Counted from the first letter of the stretch, positions 19,397 through 28,262 are shown. The stretch: DNA of 64,000 nt from an uncultured Polaribacter sp. (GCA_943787375.1 CALSME010000002.1:124001-188000); one strand, 5' to 3'. Program-made: numbers and translations. The notes: generated by a model from the letters alone, not told the origin.

Positions 19397-19404
19397 CAAA
19401 AATA
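19397..19404 (-). promoter_or_regulatory. Candidate -7 box for the nitrilase gene
   Basis: Read on the minus strand the bases are TATTTTTG, matching TAnnTTTG, 32 bases upstream of the nitrilase ATG in the divergent gap with the nuclease gene. Confidence 0.4.
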
Positions 19405-19441
19405 AGATAAATATTGTACATTGTTTTTCAAATTGATATGA

Positions 19442-22192
19442 ATGCATTCTTTTATTTCTGAAACAATAGATACTATTTTAAAAACTACAAAATCCTTTGA
19501 AAATGTGGTTTTTGTATTGCCTTCTCAAAGGGCGGGTGTTTTTGTGAAACAAACATTGAAAGATAAAATTAGGGCAGGTTTTCTTCCTGAAATCCAAAAT
19601 ATTGGAAGCTTTATAGAAGAAGTGTCAGAAATTTCGAAAGTCGATAGCGTAGCCCTATTGTTCCATTTTTATACCATTTATAAAAGTGTTGAAAAAAACC
19701 CAGATTCATTTGACAAGTTTTCATCATGGGCGTTTACTGTACTGCAAGATTTCAATGAAATCGATCAGCATTTAGTCAATGCAAAAGAAATATTTGTGTA
19801 CTTAAGAGATATTGAACGTTTAAAAAAGTGGTCTGTAGAGGGTACTTTTAAAGAAACAGAAATGGTAAAAGATCATTTTTCTTTTGTGGAAAAATTGGGT
19901 GAATTTTATCCAAAACTCTACACTTTTTTAAAAGAGAAAAACATTGGCTACCAAGGGTTAATTTATAGAGAGGCAACCCTAAAAATGGATGCATATCTCC
20001 AAAAGAATCAACATAAAAAATTCTTTTTTATTGGTTTCAACGCTTTAAACAATGCAGAAGAAGTCTTGTTTCAAAAAATGCTGGCAGCGCAGAATACAAC
20101 AATTTATTGGGACATTGACGCGGCTTTTTTAGACAAAAAACAACAAGCAGGTCAGTTTATAAGAAAATACAAAAACACCTGGAAACATTATGAAAAAAAC
20201 GATTTAAATACCATTGGAACTGCTTTTTTTGACAAAAAAAACATTGAAGTCATTGGACTTTCAAAAAACATTTCTCAAATAAAATACGCCGGAGAAATTT
20301 TATCAAAACTACCGAAATTGCAAAATACTGCCATGGTTTTGTCAGATGAAACATTGCTGCCAATTACATTAAATTCTTTGCCAAAAAATGTAGACGCCAT
20401 AAACATCACCATGGGATATCCTTTAAAAGACATCCCTTCTACTGCTTTAATGTACAGTGTGTTTCAATTATTTTTATCGCAAGAAAAACTTCAGAAAAAA
20501 GTAGAAAATTGCTTCTATTACAAAGATGTCATTCGTTTTATAAAGGAACCCGCGATTTACAAATTACTTCAAAAAGACAGTCTTTCGATCGCGGATGAAA
20601 TAGCAACCGCAATTGCGAAAGAAAACAACACTTTTATTGACCTAGCCGACCTAAACACATTCCTAAAAAAGCTCGAGATAACTACACAAAAAACGGTTGC
20701 TGCTATTTTTAATCCATTTTCAACAATTGCAGATTTCATTTCACGCATCCTAGAATTAATTAACCTATTAAAAGAGGATACGAACCCATTAGAAAAAGAA
20801 TTTTTATTCCGTTTTCATACGATTTTCATGCAGCTTCAAAATTTGCATAATGACTATCATTATTTTCAAAATTTAAAAACATTGCACTTGTTTTTTAAGC
20901 AATTAATTGGGTTTGAGAGCCTGTCTTTTCAAGGAGAACCCTTAAAAGGATTGCAATTAATGGGCATGTTAGAAACACGTGTTTTAGATTTTGAAAACGT
21001 CATCATTACTTCTGTAAATGAGGGTATTTTACCCGCCAACAGTCTGCAACAATCTTTCATCCCTTTTGATGTAAAAGTGGAGTTTGACTTGCCAACTTAC
21101 CGAGAAAAAGATGCTATTTTTTCCTATCATTTCTTTCGTTTACTACAAAGAGCTAAAAATATTTTCATTCTCTACAATACAGAACCCGATGTATTTGGAA
21201 GTGGCGAAAAAAGTCGTTTTGTGACCCAATTAGAAATGATGCGTGATGACATTCAGCAAAAAATGATTAGTCCAAAAGTAGTTACAGAAAAAGCAATTTT
21301 AAAAGAAATTCCTAAAAATGAGGCGGTCATAAACATCTTAAAGACGTTGGCTCAAAAAGGAATTTCCCCATCGGCGTTGACAAGTTATTTGTACAATCCA
21401 ATTAAATTTTACAAACAGAAAATTTTAAAAATTAGAGAATTAGACGATGTCGAGGAAACTGTCGCTTTTAACACGCTTGGGACGGTTGTTCATGAAACCT
21501 TGGACGAATTGTACTCCCCTTTTGTAGGGCGTTTTCTAGAAGCAGAAGCGGTTTCAGAAATGCTTAAAAAAGCAAAGCCTCTTGTAGAGAAGCATTTTAA
21601 AATAGGGTTTAAAAGTGGCGATTTAAAAACGGGTAAAAATCGTCTTATTTTTGAGGTTGCCAATCGATTTGTTGTCAATTTTCTACAACAAGAACTTACC
21701 CTGTTAAAGGACCCAAACAATCAATTAAAAATAATTGCTACCGAAGAGAACTTGGCAGCAACAATTCTGGTTGATGGATTGAATTTTCCAATAAAAATTC
21801 ATGGACAGGTAGATCGAGTTGATGAACTGAATGGAGTAACCAGAATTATCGATTACAAGTCTGGAATGGTGTCTAGCACAAATTTAAAAGTACCCGATTT
21901 CTCGAATATTAGAGATGAAAAATACCACAAAGCCGTTCAGGTTTTATTGTATGCTTTCTTGTATACAAAAAACAAAAATTATGCCTTTAACAAGCCTTTA
22001 GAAGCGGGAATTATCTCATTCAAAAACTTAAAAAATGGGTTTTTATCGACGAATTTCTCTACCTCAAGAACAAAAGATGCTTTGATTACAGAAGCGAAAT
22101 TAGCCGAGTTTATTGAAGAAATAAAGTCGTTTTTAATAGAAATGTATGACTTAGAAACTCCTTTTATAGAACCTCCAAATTTAAAGTACTAA
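19442..22192 (+). CDS. AddB-like PD-(D/E)XK nuclease / inactivated helicase
   Basis: A 916-residue protein of the AddB/RecB-nuclease type seen in Bacteroidota. An N-terminal helicase-like region starts with PSQRAGVFVKQTL. A C-terminal nuclease domain (from about residue 640) shows SPSALTSYLYNPIKFY, then HETLDELY, then VDRVDELNG and IDYKSG, giving the H...D...D-x-K active-site series. The Cys expected in a Fe-S-type nuclease at YLYxCPxKF is Asn here, so the iron-sulfur cluster of Bacillus AddB is probably absent. The likely role is double-strand break end processing with an AddA-like helicase encoded elsewhere. Its stop overlaps that of the convergent stress-protein gene by four bases. Confidence 0.85.
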   Translation: MHSFISETIDTILKTTKSFENVVFVLPSQRAGVFVKQTLKDKIRAGFLPEIQNIGSFIEEVSEISKVDSVALLFHFYTIYKSVEKNPDSFDKFSSWAFTVLQDFNEIDQHLVNAKEIFVYLRDIERLKKWSVEGTFKETEMVKDHFSFVEKLGEFYPKLYTFLKEKNIGYQGLIYREATLKMDAYLQKNQHKKFFFIGFNALNNAEEVLFQKMLAAQNTTIYWDIDAAFLDKKQQAGQFIRKYKNTWKHYEKNDLNTIGTAFFDKKNIEVIGLSKNISQIKYAGEILSKLPKLQNTAMVLSDETLLPITLNSLPKNVDAINITMGYPLKDIPSTALMYSVFQLFLSQEKLQKKVENCFYYKDVIRFIKEPAIYKLLQKDSLSIADEIATAIAKENNTFIDLADLNTFLKKLEITTQKTVAAIFNPFSTIADFISRILELINLLKEDTNPLEKEFLFRFHTIFMQLQNLHNDYHYFQNLKTLHLFFKQLIGFESLSFQGEPLKGLQLMGMLETRVLDFENVIITSVNEGILPANSLQQSFIPFDVKVEFDLPTYREKDAIFSYHFFRLLQRAKNIFILYNTEPDVFGSGEKSRFVTQLEMMRDDIQQKMISPKVVTEKAILKEIPKNEAVINILKTLAQKGISPSALTSYLYNPIKFYKQKILKIRELDDVEETVAFNTLGTVVHETLDELYSPFVGRFLEAEAVSEMLKKAKPLVEKHFKIGFKSGDLKTGKNRLIFEVANRFVVNFLQQELTLLKDPNNQLKIIATEENLAATILVDGLNFPIKIHGQVDRVDELNGVTRIIDYKSGMVSSTNLKVPDFSNIRDEKYHKAVQVLLYAFLYTKNKNYAFNKPLEAGIISFKNLKNGFLSTNFSTSRTKDALITEAKLAEFIEEIKSFLIEMYDLETPFIEPPNLKY

Positions 22193-22983
22193 AGCTTCCC
22201 TCGTAAGATTAATAGAGGAACATTACAATAAAACTCTTCTTTTAAGATTACATTTTTCTCCCAAAGCTTTTTAAAGAAACCTCTTTTACGTCTAAAAACG
22301 CATAATAAATCGGGATTCATGAGTTTCATATTGCTTAAAACACCTTGGTAAGTTGTCGCGCTCTCTGTGACAGTTAAAGTAGTTTTAAGTGTTTCTAAAT
22401 CGGCATTTAATACCAAGTCTTCATCGGTATGCTTAGGGGTCTTCACCAACAATAAATTTACTGCTGCATCAAAAGTACTTGCAAACGCTTGCAAAGGTTT
22501 TAAGGTCTTTCTTTTATTGATAACCCCCGATTTAAAAGCGGTTAAAATAGATTTTATCGGTTGGTAACCATATCCGTTTGGAATGATTAGAACAGGGATT
22601 TCTGTTCTTTTAACAATGCTTCCAGTAGTTCTTCCTAAAAAAACCTCATCCTTAATCGAATTGCTTTTTGGGCCCACGATAATCAAATCAATTCCAAGCT
22701 CATTATCTATAGAATCTATGGTATCTAAAACACTTCCCTTAGCCGAAATTAATTTAATTTCAACATTTTTTCGGTTTACAGAATTTACAACAGAACGCAT
22801 GTACAAATTTGTTTCACGTTCGATAATCGAATCAATATTAATAATCGTTCCCGCTTTTGTTTGAAAATTATAGGCTCTAAAAACAAAAACTTTTGCTGCA
22901 AATTTTGCTGCAAAATCAATCGCATATTGCAAGGTATTTGAAGCGTTTTCTGTGGATCCAACAGGAACTAAAATATGTTTCAT
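22189..22983 (-). CDS. Universal stress protein, tandem-domain
   Basis: A 264-residue protein. The first half (MKHILVPVGSTENASNTLQYA to about residue 140) is a clear UspA domain with a nucleotide-binding-like loop (GPKSNS then GRTTGSIVK). The second half is a degenerate UspA-like unit. Such proteins bind ATP or AMP and accumulate under stress; a specific role cannot be given. Its stop (TAG) is nested in a CTAA shared with the nuclease gene stop. A second single USP-like gene lies in the SulP cluster at 51898. Confidence 0.88.
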   Translation of the reverse strand: MKHILVPVGSTENASNTLQYAIDFAAKFAAKVFVFRAYNFQTKAGTIINIDSIIERETNLYMRSVVNSVNRKNVEIKLISAKGSVLDTIDSIDNELGIDLIIVGPKSNSIKDEVFLGRTTGSIVKRTEIPVLIIPNGYGYQPIKSILTAFKSGVINKRKTLKPLQAFASTFDAAVNLLLVKTPKHTDEDLVLNADLETLKTTLTVTESATTYQGVLSNMKLMNPDLLCVFRRKRGFFKKLWEKNVILKEEFYCNVPLLILRGKL

Positions 22984-23005
22984 GATTTTGTGTTTTTTAT
23001 ATCTA

Positions 23006-23013
23006 CAAAGGTA
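23006..23013 (-). promoter_or_regulatory. Candidate -7 box for the universal stress protein gene
   Basis: Minus-strand TACCTTTG matches TAnnTTTG and lies 22 bases upstream of the ATG. The same octamer serves the divergent MATE gene 43 bases away. Confidence 0.45.
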
Positions 23014-23055
23014 CAGATTTTTATACGATTCGCTTTTTAAAGCTGGGAGGAAGTG

Positions 23056-23063
23056 TACCTTTG
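23056..23063 (+). promoter_or_regulatory. Candidate -7 box for the MATE transporter gene
   Basis: TACCTTTG matches TAnnTTTG and ends 19 bases before the TTG start at 23083, which supports that start and implies a short leader. Confidence 0.5.
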
Positions 23064-23082
23064 TTGCTGAAATTTCTTTTAT

Positions 23083-24417
23083 TTGAAAACAGAGATCCGT
23101 TTTAAAAACATTAACAAATTAGCAATTCCAGCACTCATTGCAGGAATTGCAGAACCTCTTCTGTCTATTACAGATACTGCCATTATTGGAAATATAGACA
23201 GCAATGCTACAGAGAGTTTGGCTGCTGTAGGGATTGTGGGTGCGTTTATATCGATGCTAGTATGGGTTTTTGGACAGGTTCGAAGCGCCATTTCTTCAAT
23301 TATTTCCCAGTATGTTGGCGCACATAAATTAGAGGAAGTCAATGATTTGCCTGCCCAAGCAACGGCTATTGTGCTTTTGGGAAGTTTGTTGGTTTTGTCA
23401 ATCTCCTACCCTTTTGCAACAACTATTTTCGAGTTTTACAATGCATCCGGCTTGGTCTTAGACTATGCTGTAACGTATTTTAAAATCCGGATTTTTGGCT
23501 TTCCTTTTTCATTATTCGTTTTTGCTATTTTTGGCACTTTTAGAGGTTTACAAAACACCTATTATCCAATGGTGATTGCGATTACTGGTGCACTTTTAAA
23601 TGTTGTTTTAGATATTGTACTTGTCTATGGAGTTGAAGGGCTTATCGCGCCAATGCGTATTGAAGGAGCTGCTTATGCAAGTGTGCTATCACAAATTGTA
23701 ATGGCAGGTATTGCAGTATACTTATTGATAAAAAAGACCTCAATTTCATTAAAAGTTCAGCTGCCTTTTAACAAAGAAATCAAACGCATGTTGGGCATGA
23801 TTTCCAACTTATTTATTCGAACCATTGCCTTAAATGTTGCCCTGTATTTTGGGACTTCCTATGCAACAAGTTACGGAAAAGAGTACATTGCTGCCTATAC
23901 CATTGGATTGAATATTTGGTTTTTAGGAGCCTTTATGATTGATGGCTATTCGAGTGCGGGCAATATTTTGTCTGGAAAATTATTAGGCGCAAAAGACTAT
24001 CAAACACTTCTAAAACTAAGTCGTAAATTAACAAAATATGGATTTGTAATTGGAGGGTGTTTGACCATTTTTGGAGGTCTTTTTTATGAATCTATCGGAA
24101 CAGTTTTCACAAAAGACCCCGTGGTTTTAGAAAAATTTTATGCAAGTTTTTGGATCATTTTAGCCATGCAACCGCTTTGTGCGATTACTTTTATTTTTGA
24201 CGGAATGTACAAAGGCATGGGAGAAATGAAAATACTGAGAAACTTACTTCTTCTTTCTACAGGGGTTGTTTTTATTCCTGTTTTACTCGTTTTTGATGCC
24301 TTCGATTATAAATTACATGCCATTTGGATAGCGTTTACTTGTTGGATTGTGGTACGTGGGTTTCCGTTAATTCTTCTTTTTAGGAGGAAATTTATACCGC
24401 TTGGTCAAAAAAAATAG
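23083..24417 (+). CDS. MATE-family efflux transporter (TTG start)
   Basis: A 444-residue polytopic protein with about twelve transmembrane helices and the MATE pattern: an N-terminal INKLAIPALIAGIAEPLLSI helix and a repeated half beginning near residue 230. MATE pumps export cationic drugs or metabolites in exchange for Na+ or H+. No ATG is available: a stop lies 15 bases upstream in frame, and the first plausible start is TTG at 23083, just after a good -7 box. Beginning later would cut the first helix. It is divergent from the stress-protein gene. Confidence 0.9.
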   Translation: MKTEIRFKNINKLAIPALIAGIAEPLLSITDTAIIGNIDSNATESLAAVGIVGAFISMLVWVFGQVRSAISSIISQYVGAHKLEEVNDLPAQATAIVLLGSLLVLSISYPFATTIFEFYNASGLVLDYAVTYFKIRIFGFPFSLFVFAIFGTFRGLQNTYYPMVIAITGALLNVVLDIVLVYGVEGLIAPMRIEGAAYASVLSQIVMAGIAVYLLIKKTSISLKVQLPFNKEIKRMLGMISNLFIRTIALNVALYFGTSYATSYGKEYIAAYTIGLNIWFLGAFMIDGYSSAGNILSGKLLGAKDYQTLLKLSRKLTKYGFVIGGCLTIFGGLFYESIGTVFTKDPVVLEKFYASFWIILAMQPLCAITFIFDGMYKGMGEMKILRNLLLLSTGVVFIPVLLVFDAFDYKLHAIWIAFTCWIVVRGFPLILLFRRKFIPLGQKK

Positions 24418-24457
24418 AAAACTCTCTTTCAAGAAATAGATTTGATGAATAAAAACT

Positions 24458-24465
24458 TACTTTTG
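24458..24465 (+). promoter_or_regulatory. Candidate -7 box for the crotonase gene
   Basis: TACTTTTG matches TAnnTTTG, 18 bases before the ATG at 24484. A TTTG at 24441-24444 lies upstream but at short spacing. Confidence 0.45.
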
Positions 24466-24483
24466 ACTTAAATTAGTAGCAAA

Positions 24484-25251
24484 ATGAACACAACGCGCAA
24501 AAACGGCAGTTTATCTACCAATATAGTACAGAAAATTGCGACGGTAGAATTTGGGCATCCTGCAAGTAATTCTTTTCCAAGTGAACTCTTGGAACGATTG
24601 ACCAATGAATTGCATGCACTTTCAAAGAATGAAGCAGTTGCCGTAATCATTCTAAAATCTGAAGGAAATGGCGCATTTTGTGCAGGAGCTTCTTTTGATG
24701 AACTTATTGCAATTCGGAATCTAGACGAGGGCGCGCGCTTTTTTGCGGGCTTTGCCAACGTTATAAATGCCATGAGAACCTGTACCAAATTAATTATTGG
24801 TCGTGTTCATGGAAAAGTCGTTGGTGGTGGTGTTGGTTTGGCTGCTGCTTGTGATTATGTTTTAGCAACCGATAAAGCGGCTATAAAATTATCGGAATTG
24901 ACTATCGGAATTGGCCCTTTTGTGATTGCTCCAGCGGTAGAACGAAAAATGGGACTGTCAGGATTTTCTGAACTCGCACTGAATGCTACTGCTTGGAAAA
25001 GTGCTTATTGGGCAAAAGAAAAAGGATTATTTGCTGGTGTTTTTGAATCGGTAACAGAATTGGATACAGAAGTCGCTTTGTTGTCAGAAAAATTAGCGAG
25101 CTACCATCCAGGTGCTTTAATAGAAATGAAAAAAATCCTTTGGAAAGATACTGCACATTGGGAAACACTCTTGCAAGAAAGAGCCGCTATTTCTGGACAA
25201 TTGGTCTTGTCTATGTTTACCAAAAATGCTTTGGCAAAATTTAAAAAATAA
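24484..25251 (+). CDS. Enoyl-CoA hydratase/isomerase (crotonase) family protein
   Basis: A 255-residue crotonase-fold protein. The oxyanion-hole segments are visible: GAFCAGASFDEL near residue 64 and GKVVGGGVGLAAACDY near 104. KLSELTIGIGP near 133 follows, with a Glu at the position of the first catalytic residue. The second catalytic Glu is less certain, so the reaction (hydratase, isomerase or hydrolase) is open. No other beta-oxidation gene is adjacent. Downstream is a tiny membrane peptide gene and queD. Confidence 0.88.
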   Translation: MNTTRKNGSLSTNIVQKIATVEFGHPASNSFPSELLERLTNELHALSKNEAVAVIILKSEGNGAFCAGASFDELIAIRNLDEGARFFAGFANVINAMRTCTKLIIGRVHGKVVGGGVGLAAACDYVLATDKAAIKLSELTIGIGPFVIAPAVERKMGLSGFSELALNATAWKSAYWAKEKGLFAGVFESVTELDTEVALLSEKLASYHPGALIEMKKILWKDTAHWETLLQERAAISGQLVLSMFTKNALAKFKK

Positions 25252-25272
25252 AAACAATCGTTTTAAAACAAT

Positions 25273-25374
25273 ATGGATATGGGGGGAGATTATTTATTTG
25301 CAGTCTTAGCTGTAGGAATCGTAATTATGTACTTTTACAACAAAGTTAAAAACAAAAGAAACCGACGTAAATGA
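25273..25374 (+). CDS. 33-residue single-span membrane peptide, coupled to queD
   Basis: A small reading frame from ATG at 25273 to TGA at 25372-25374. The peptide has a short polar start (MDMGGDY), a hydrophobic span (LFAVLAVGIVIMYFY, about residues 8-22) and a strongly basic tail (NKVKNKRNRRK). This is the classic shape of an N-out, C-in bacterial micro-membrane protein. Its TGA overlaps the queD ATG as ATGA, suggesting translational coupling. I do not recognise a family. The composition and the overlap make a real gene more likely than chance. Confidence 0.6.
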   Translation: MDMGGDYLFAVLAVGIVIMYFYNKVKNKRNRRK

Positions 25375-25820
25375 ACACAATAAGAATTACAAAACAGTTT
25401 AATTTTGAAACAGGGCATGCCTTGTACGGATATGATGGAAAATGTAAAAATGTACACGGACATAGTTATAAACTGTCTGTAACGGTTTCTGGAGCTCCAA
25501 TTACTGACAATTCACATGTAAAGTATGGAATGGTAATTGATTTTTCTGATTTAAAGAAAATTGTGAAAGAGGAAATTGTTGACATTTTTGACCATGCAAC
25601 TGTTTTTAATCAAAACACACCACACATAGAATTGGCAAAAGAACTTCAAGCCAGAGACCATCATGTCATTTTAGTTGACTATCAGCCAACAAGTGAGATG
25701 ATGGTAATTGATTTTGCTGCCAAAATTAAAAGTAGGTTGCCAAAGAACATCAACCTTTTTTCTTTAAAATTACAGGAAACAGATACGAGTTTTGCAGAAT
25801 GGTTTTCGAGCGATAATTAA
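25371..25820 (+). CDS. queD: 6-Carboxytetrahydropterin synthase / 6-pyruvoyl-tetrahydropterin synthase family
   Basis: A 149-residue enzyme of the PTPS/QueD fold. The zinc ligands H16 (FETGHAL), H29 and H31 (VHGHSY) and the catalytic Cys25 are all present, and a later DHATVFN matches the family active-site His region. QueD makes 6-carboxytetrahydropterin for queuosine and other 7-deazaguanines; PTPS makes a biopterin precursor. No other queuosine genes are nearby, so QueD is favoured by phylum rather than by context. It overlaps the upstream small membrane peptide gene by four bases. Confidence 0.88.
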   Translation: MNTIRITKQFNFETGHALYGYDGKCKNVHGHSYKLSVTVSGAPITDNSHVKYGMVIDFSDLKKIVKEEIVDIFDHATVFNQNTPHIELAKELQARDHHVILVDYQPTSEMMVIDFAAKIKSRLPKNINLFSLKLQETDTSFAEWFSSDN

Positions 25821-25840
25821 ACGCCGAAAGCATACTACAT

Positions 25841-26407
25841 TTACTTTCCGTTAAAGGTGTTCATGGTGTTGTTTAAACCCGCTGTTCCAAAAGAAGGGAT
25901 AACTTTTGCGGCTACAGGTAAACGTTCAATGAGAAGGCTGGTTTCTTCTTTGTTCCATTGGCCTAAAACAAAATCGGCTTGCCTTCCTTTGCTATAATTA
26001 CCACCAACACCAAATCGGAAACGGGCATATTCTTGGGTATTTAGTTTTTCTTGAATGTCTTTCAATCCATTGTGTCCGCCGGCAGATCCTTTTGCTTTTA
26101 CGCGAATGGATCCGAAATCAATGTGCACATCATCGGTTACCACCAAAAGATTTTCGAGGCCAATGTTTTCTTGCTGTAGCCAGTATTTAACAGCTTTCCC
26201 GCTTAAGTTCATAAAGGTACTTGGCTTAAGCAATATAAAGGTTCTTCCTTTCCATCGAAAGTTTGCTACATCACCCAATTTTAGAGTCTCAAAGATGGCC
26301 TTGTGTTCTTGAGCAACTTCATCAAGAATTTTAAACCCAATATTATGACGTGTATTTGTGTAGGTCTCTCCAACATTTCCCAACCCAACAATTAAATATT
26401 TTTTCAT
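25841..26407 (-). CDS. pth: Peptidyl-tRNA hydrolase
   Basis: The enzyme releases peptides from prematurely dropped peptidyl-tRNA. The core starts MKKYLIVGLGNVG, with the catalytic His in NTRHNIGF, the Asp in VTDDVHIDFG, and the family segment GSAGGHNGLKDI. From ATG 26407 the protein is 188 residues, the usual length. The frame stays open to 26476, with another ATG at 26470, giving a basic N-terminal extension (MNLKKFFAKLFLAK) that some flavobacterial annotations keep. A -7 box at 26474-26481 overlaps that extended start, so I prefer the short form. It follows rplY and prs on the same strand. Confidence 0.92.
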   Translation of the reverse strand: MKKYLIVGLGNVGETYTNTRHNIGFKILDEVAQEHKAIFETLKLGDVANFRWKGRTFILLKPSTFMNLSGKAVKYWLQQENIGLENLLVVTDDVHIDFGSIRVKAKGSAGGHNGLKDIQEKLNTQEYARFRFGVGGNYSKGRQADFVLGQWNKEETSLLIERLPVAAKVIPSFGTAGLNNTMNTFNGK

Positions 26408-26473
26408 GACCTCTTCTTTATAAGCAACTTTGGCTAGAAATAATTTAGCAAAGAATTTTTTCAAATTCATTTT

Positions 26474-26481
26474 CAAAAATA
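26474..26481 (-). promoter_or_regulatory. Candidate -7 box for pth
   Basis: Minus-strand TATTTTTG matches TAnnTTTG. Transcription from it would start near the ATG at 26470 and leave about 60 bases of leader before the ATG at 26407, which bears on the choice of pth start. Confidence 0.4.
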
Positions 26482-26526
26482 CGAATTAATCTCTAGTGAA
26501 GCTTCCTCATATAAATTTTGAACATA

Positions 26527-26557
26527 AAAAAAGCGTTACTTTACGCAACGCTTTTTT
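26527..26557. terminator. Terminator after rplY
   Basis: Eleven-base arms (AAAAAAGCGTT and complement) flank a nine-base loop, with A/T tracts on both sides so it works in either direction. It lies 20 bases after the rplY stop on the minus strand and separates rplY from pth. Confidence 0.82.
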
Positions 26558-26576
26558 AAATTCTATTGTATAAAGC

Positions 26577-27188
26577 TTATTCTGCAGCTGGTGCAGCAGC
26601 TTCTGTTGCTTCTTCAGTAGTTTCTTCTTCTTCTTCTGCTGTTGCATTACGAGAAGTTCTCACCTGAACAACTACGGTGTTGTCTGGGTGCATAAAGGTG
26701 TACTCGTCATTAAATAATGAGGTTACCAATAATTTACTACCAATTTTTAATTCAGAGATATCTGCAGAAATAAAGTCAGGTAAATTCGCAGGCAATGCTT
26801 TTACTTTTAATTTACGATTTGTAAAACGTAAAGATCCACCATTTAATACTCCTGGAGAAGTTCCTGTTAATTTTACTGGAATGTTCATGGTTACTTCTTT
26901 ATCATCAAATAACTGATAGAAATCTACGTGTAAAATTCTGTCTGATACTGGGTGAAATTGAATGTCCTGTAAAATTGCAGTTGTTTTTTGTCCATCAACA
27001 TCAAGACTTGCGGTAAAAACGTCTGGAGTGTATACCAGTTTTTTAAATGCTTTCTCTTCTGCTGAAAAATGCACTGGCTTTTCTCCTCCGTATATAACGC
27101 AAGGAACCATACCAGCATTACGTAGAGCCTTTGTTGCTACTTTCCCTACGCTTTCTCTTTTTGATCCTTTAATTGTAATTGATTTCAT
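26577..27188 (-). CDS. rplY: 50S ribosomal protein L25/general stress protein Ctc
   Basis: A 203-residue two-domain L25 (Ctc type), which binds 5S rRNA in the large subunit. The N-terminal L25 domain (to about residue 95) includes [17 protein letters not shown], and the C-terminal beta domain includes [17 protein letters not shown]. An acidic Ala/Glu-rich tail (about residues 183-203) is typical of Bacteroidota versions. It follows prs by 18 bases on the same strand, reproducing the widely conserved prs-rplY-pth order. Confidence 0.95.
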   Translation of the reverse strand: MKSITIKGSKRESVGKVATKALRNAGMVPCVIYGGEKPVHFSAEEKAFKKLVYTPDVFTASLDVDGQKTTAILQDIQFHPVSDRILHVDFYQLFDDKEVTMNIPVKLTGTSPGVLNGGSLRFTNRKLKVKALPANLPDFISADISELKIGSKLLVTSLFNDEYTFMHPDNTVVVQVRTSRNATAEEEEETTEEATEAAAPAAE

Positions 27189-27206
27189 TACTTTTTTATT
27201 AATTGT

Positions 27207-28148
27207 TTACATTAAAAATTGTCCACTTATTGAGGTATTGTTCTGCACTTTTTGCATAACATCCGCAAATAATGGGGCGCAAGATACTACTTTTATTTTA
27301 GAAGTAGCTTTCTTTAAAGGAATAGTATCGGAGACAATAAGCTCTGTTAATGCTGAGTTTTCTATTTTCTCATAAGCGCCTCCAGAAAGGATTGGGTGTG
27401 TACAAATGGCGCGCACACTTAGGGCACCTCTTTCTTTCATTAAATTGGCGGCATGGGCTAAAGTTCCTCCAGTATCAATCATGTCATCTACTAAGATTAC
27501 ATTCTTTCCTTTTACGTCACCAATTAACTCCATATGAGAAATGACATTTGCTTTTTTACGTTGTTTGTAACAGATCACTACATCGGAATGCAAGTGTTTG
27601 GAATAGGCATAGGCTCTTTTAGAACCGCCCATGTCTGGAGATGCAATGGTGAGGTTTTCTAATTTTAGGCTGTTGATGTAGGGCATGAAAATGGTAGAGG
27701 CGTACAAATGATCTACGGGCTTTTCGAAAAATCCTTGAATTTGATCGGCATGTAAATCCATGGTCATAATTCGGGTTGCTCCAGCGGTTTGCAATAGATT
27801 GGCCACTAACTTTGCGCCAATAGCTACTCTGGGTTTGTCTTTTCGGTCTTGTCTTGCCCATCCAAAATAAGGCATTACTGCAGTAATATGTCTTGCAGAT
27901 GCTCTTTTTGCGGCATCAATCATTAATAGCATTTCCATTAAATTGTCGGCAGTTGGAAATGTAGAGCCTATTAAAAAGACTCTTCTTCCTCTTACAGATT
28001 CTTCAAAAGCGGGCTGAAATTCGCCATCGCTAAAATGAGTTGTGGTTACTTTTCCGAGTTCGGCACCGTATGCTTTGGCTATTTTTTCGGCCAATTCTGT
28101 ACTCTGAGAACAAGCAAAAAGTTTTGGGGCAAGTTGATTTGAAGACAT
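27207..28148 (-). CDS. prs: Ribose-phosphate pyrophosphokinase
   Basis: A 313-residue cytosolic enzyme making PRPP from ribose 5-phosphate and ATP for nucleotide, His and Trp synthesis. Recognisable segments are FSDGEFQPAFEESVRGRRVF, WARQDRKDKPR (ATP site), MDLHADQIQGFF (divalent-metal signature) and ILVDDMIDTGGTL (PRPP/ribose-phosphate loop). It heads the prs-rplY-pth group on the minus strand, with a -7-like box about 30 bases upstream of its start and divergent from the tRNA-Leu gene. Confidence 0.97.
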   Translation of the reverse strand: MSSNQLAPKLFACSQSTELAEKIAKAYGAELGKVTTTHFSDGEFQPAFEESVRGRRVFLIGSTFPTADNLMEMLLMIDAAKRASARHITAVMPYFGWARQDRKDKPRVAIGAKLVANLLQTAGATRIMTMDLHADQIQGFFEKPVDHLYASTIFMPYINSLKLENLTIASPDMGGSKRAYAYSKHLHSDVVICYKQRKKANVISHMELIGDVKGKNVILVDDMIDTGGTLAHAANLMKERGALSVRAICTHPILSGGAYEKIENSALTELIVSDTIPLKKATSKIKVVSCAPLFADVMQKVQNNTSISGQFLM

Positions 28149-28175
28149 TTAGTTGTGGTTTGTTGTTGTGTTTCA

Positions 28176-28183
28176 CAAAAATA
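28176..28183 (-). promoter_or_regulatory. Candidate -7 box for prs
   Basis: Minus-strand TATTTTTG matches TAnnTTTG, 27 bases upstream of the prs ATG. Confidence 0.42.
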
Positions 28184-28238
28184 TAAATTATTTAATGAGT
28201 TTGGATGAAATTTAAGAGATTAAAATTAAAATATTTGT

Positions 28239-28246
28239 TAGCTTTG
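28239..28246 (+). promoter_or_regulatory. Candidate -7 box for tRNA-Leu
   Basis: TAGCTTTG matches TAnnTTTG and ends 16 bases before the first base of the tRNA, a normal distance for a promoter of a processed tRNA. Confidence 0.5.
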
Positions 28247-28262
28247 CAACCTACTTCAAATT

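Noticed and set aside
26677..27375. Plus-strand open frames opposite rplY and prs
   Set aside because: They are mirror frames of strongly conserved genes on the minus strand.
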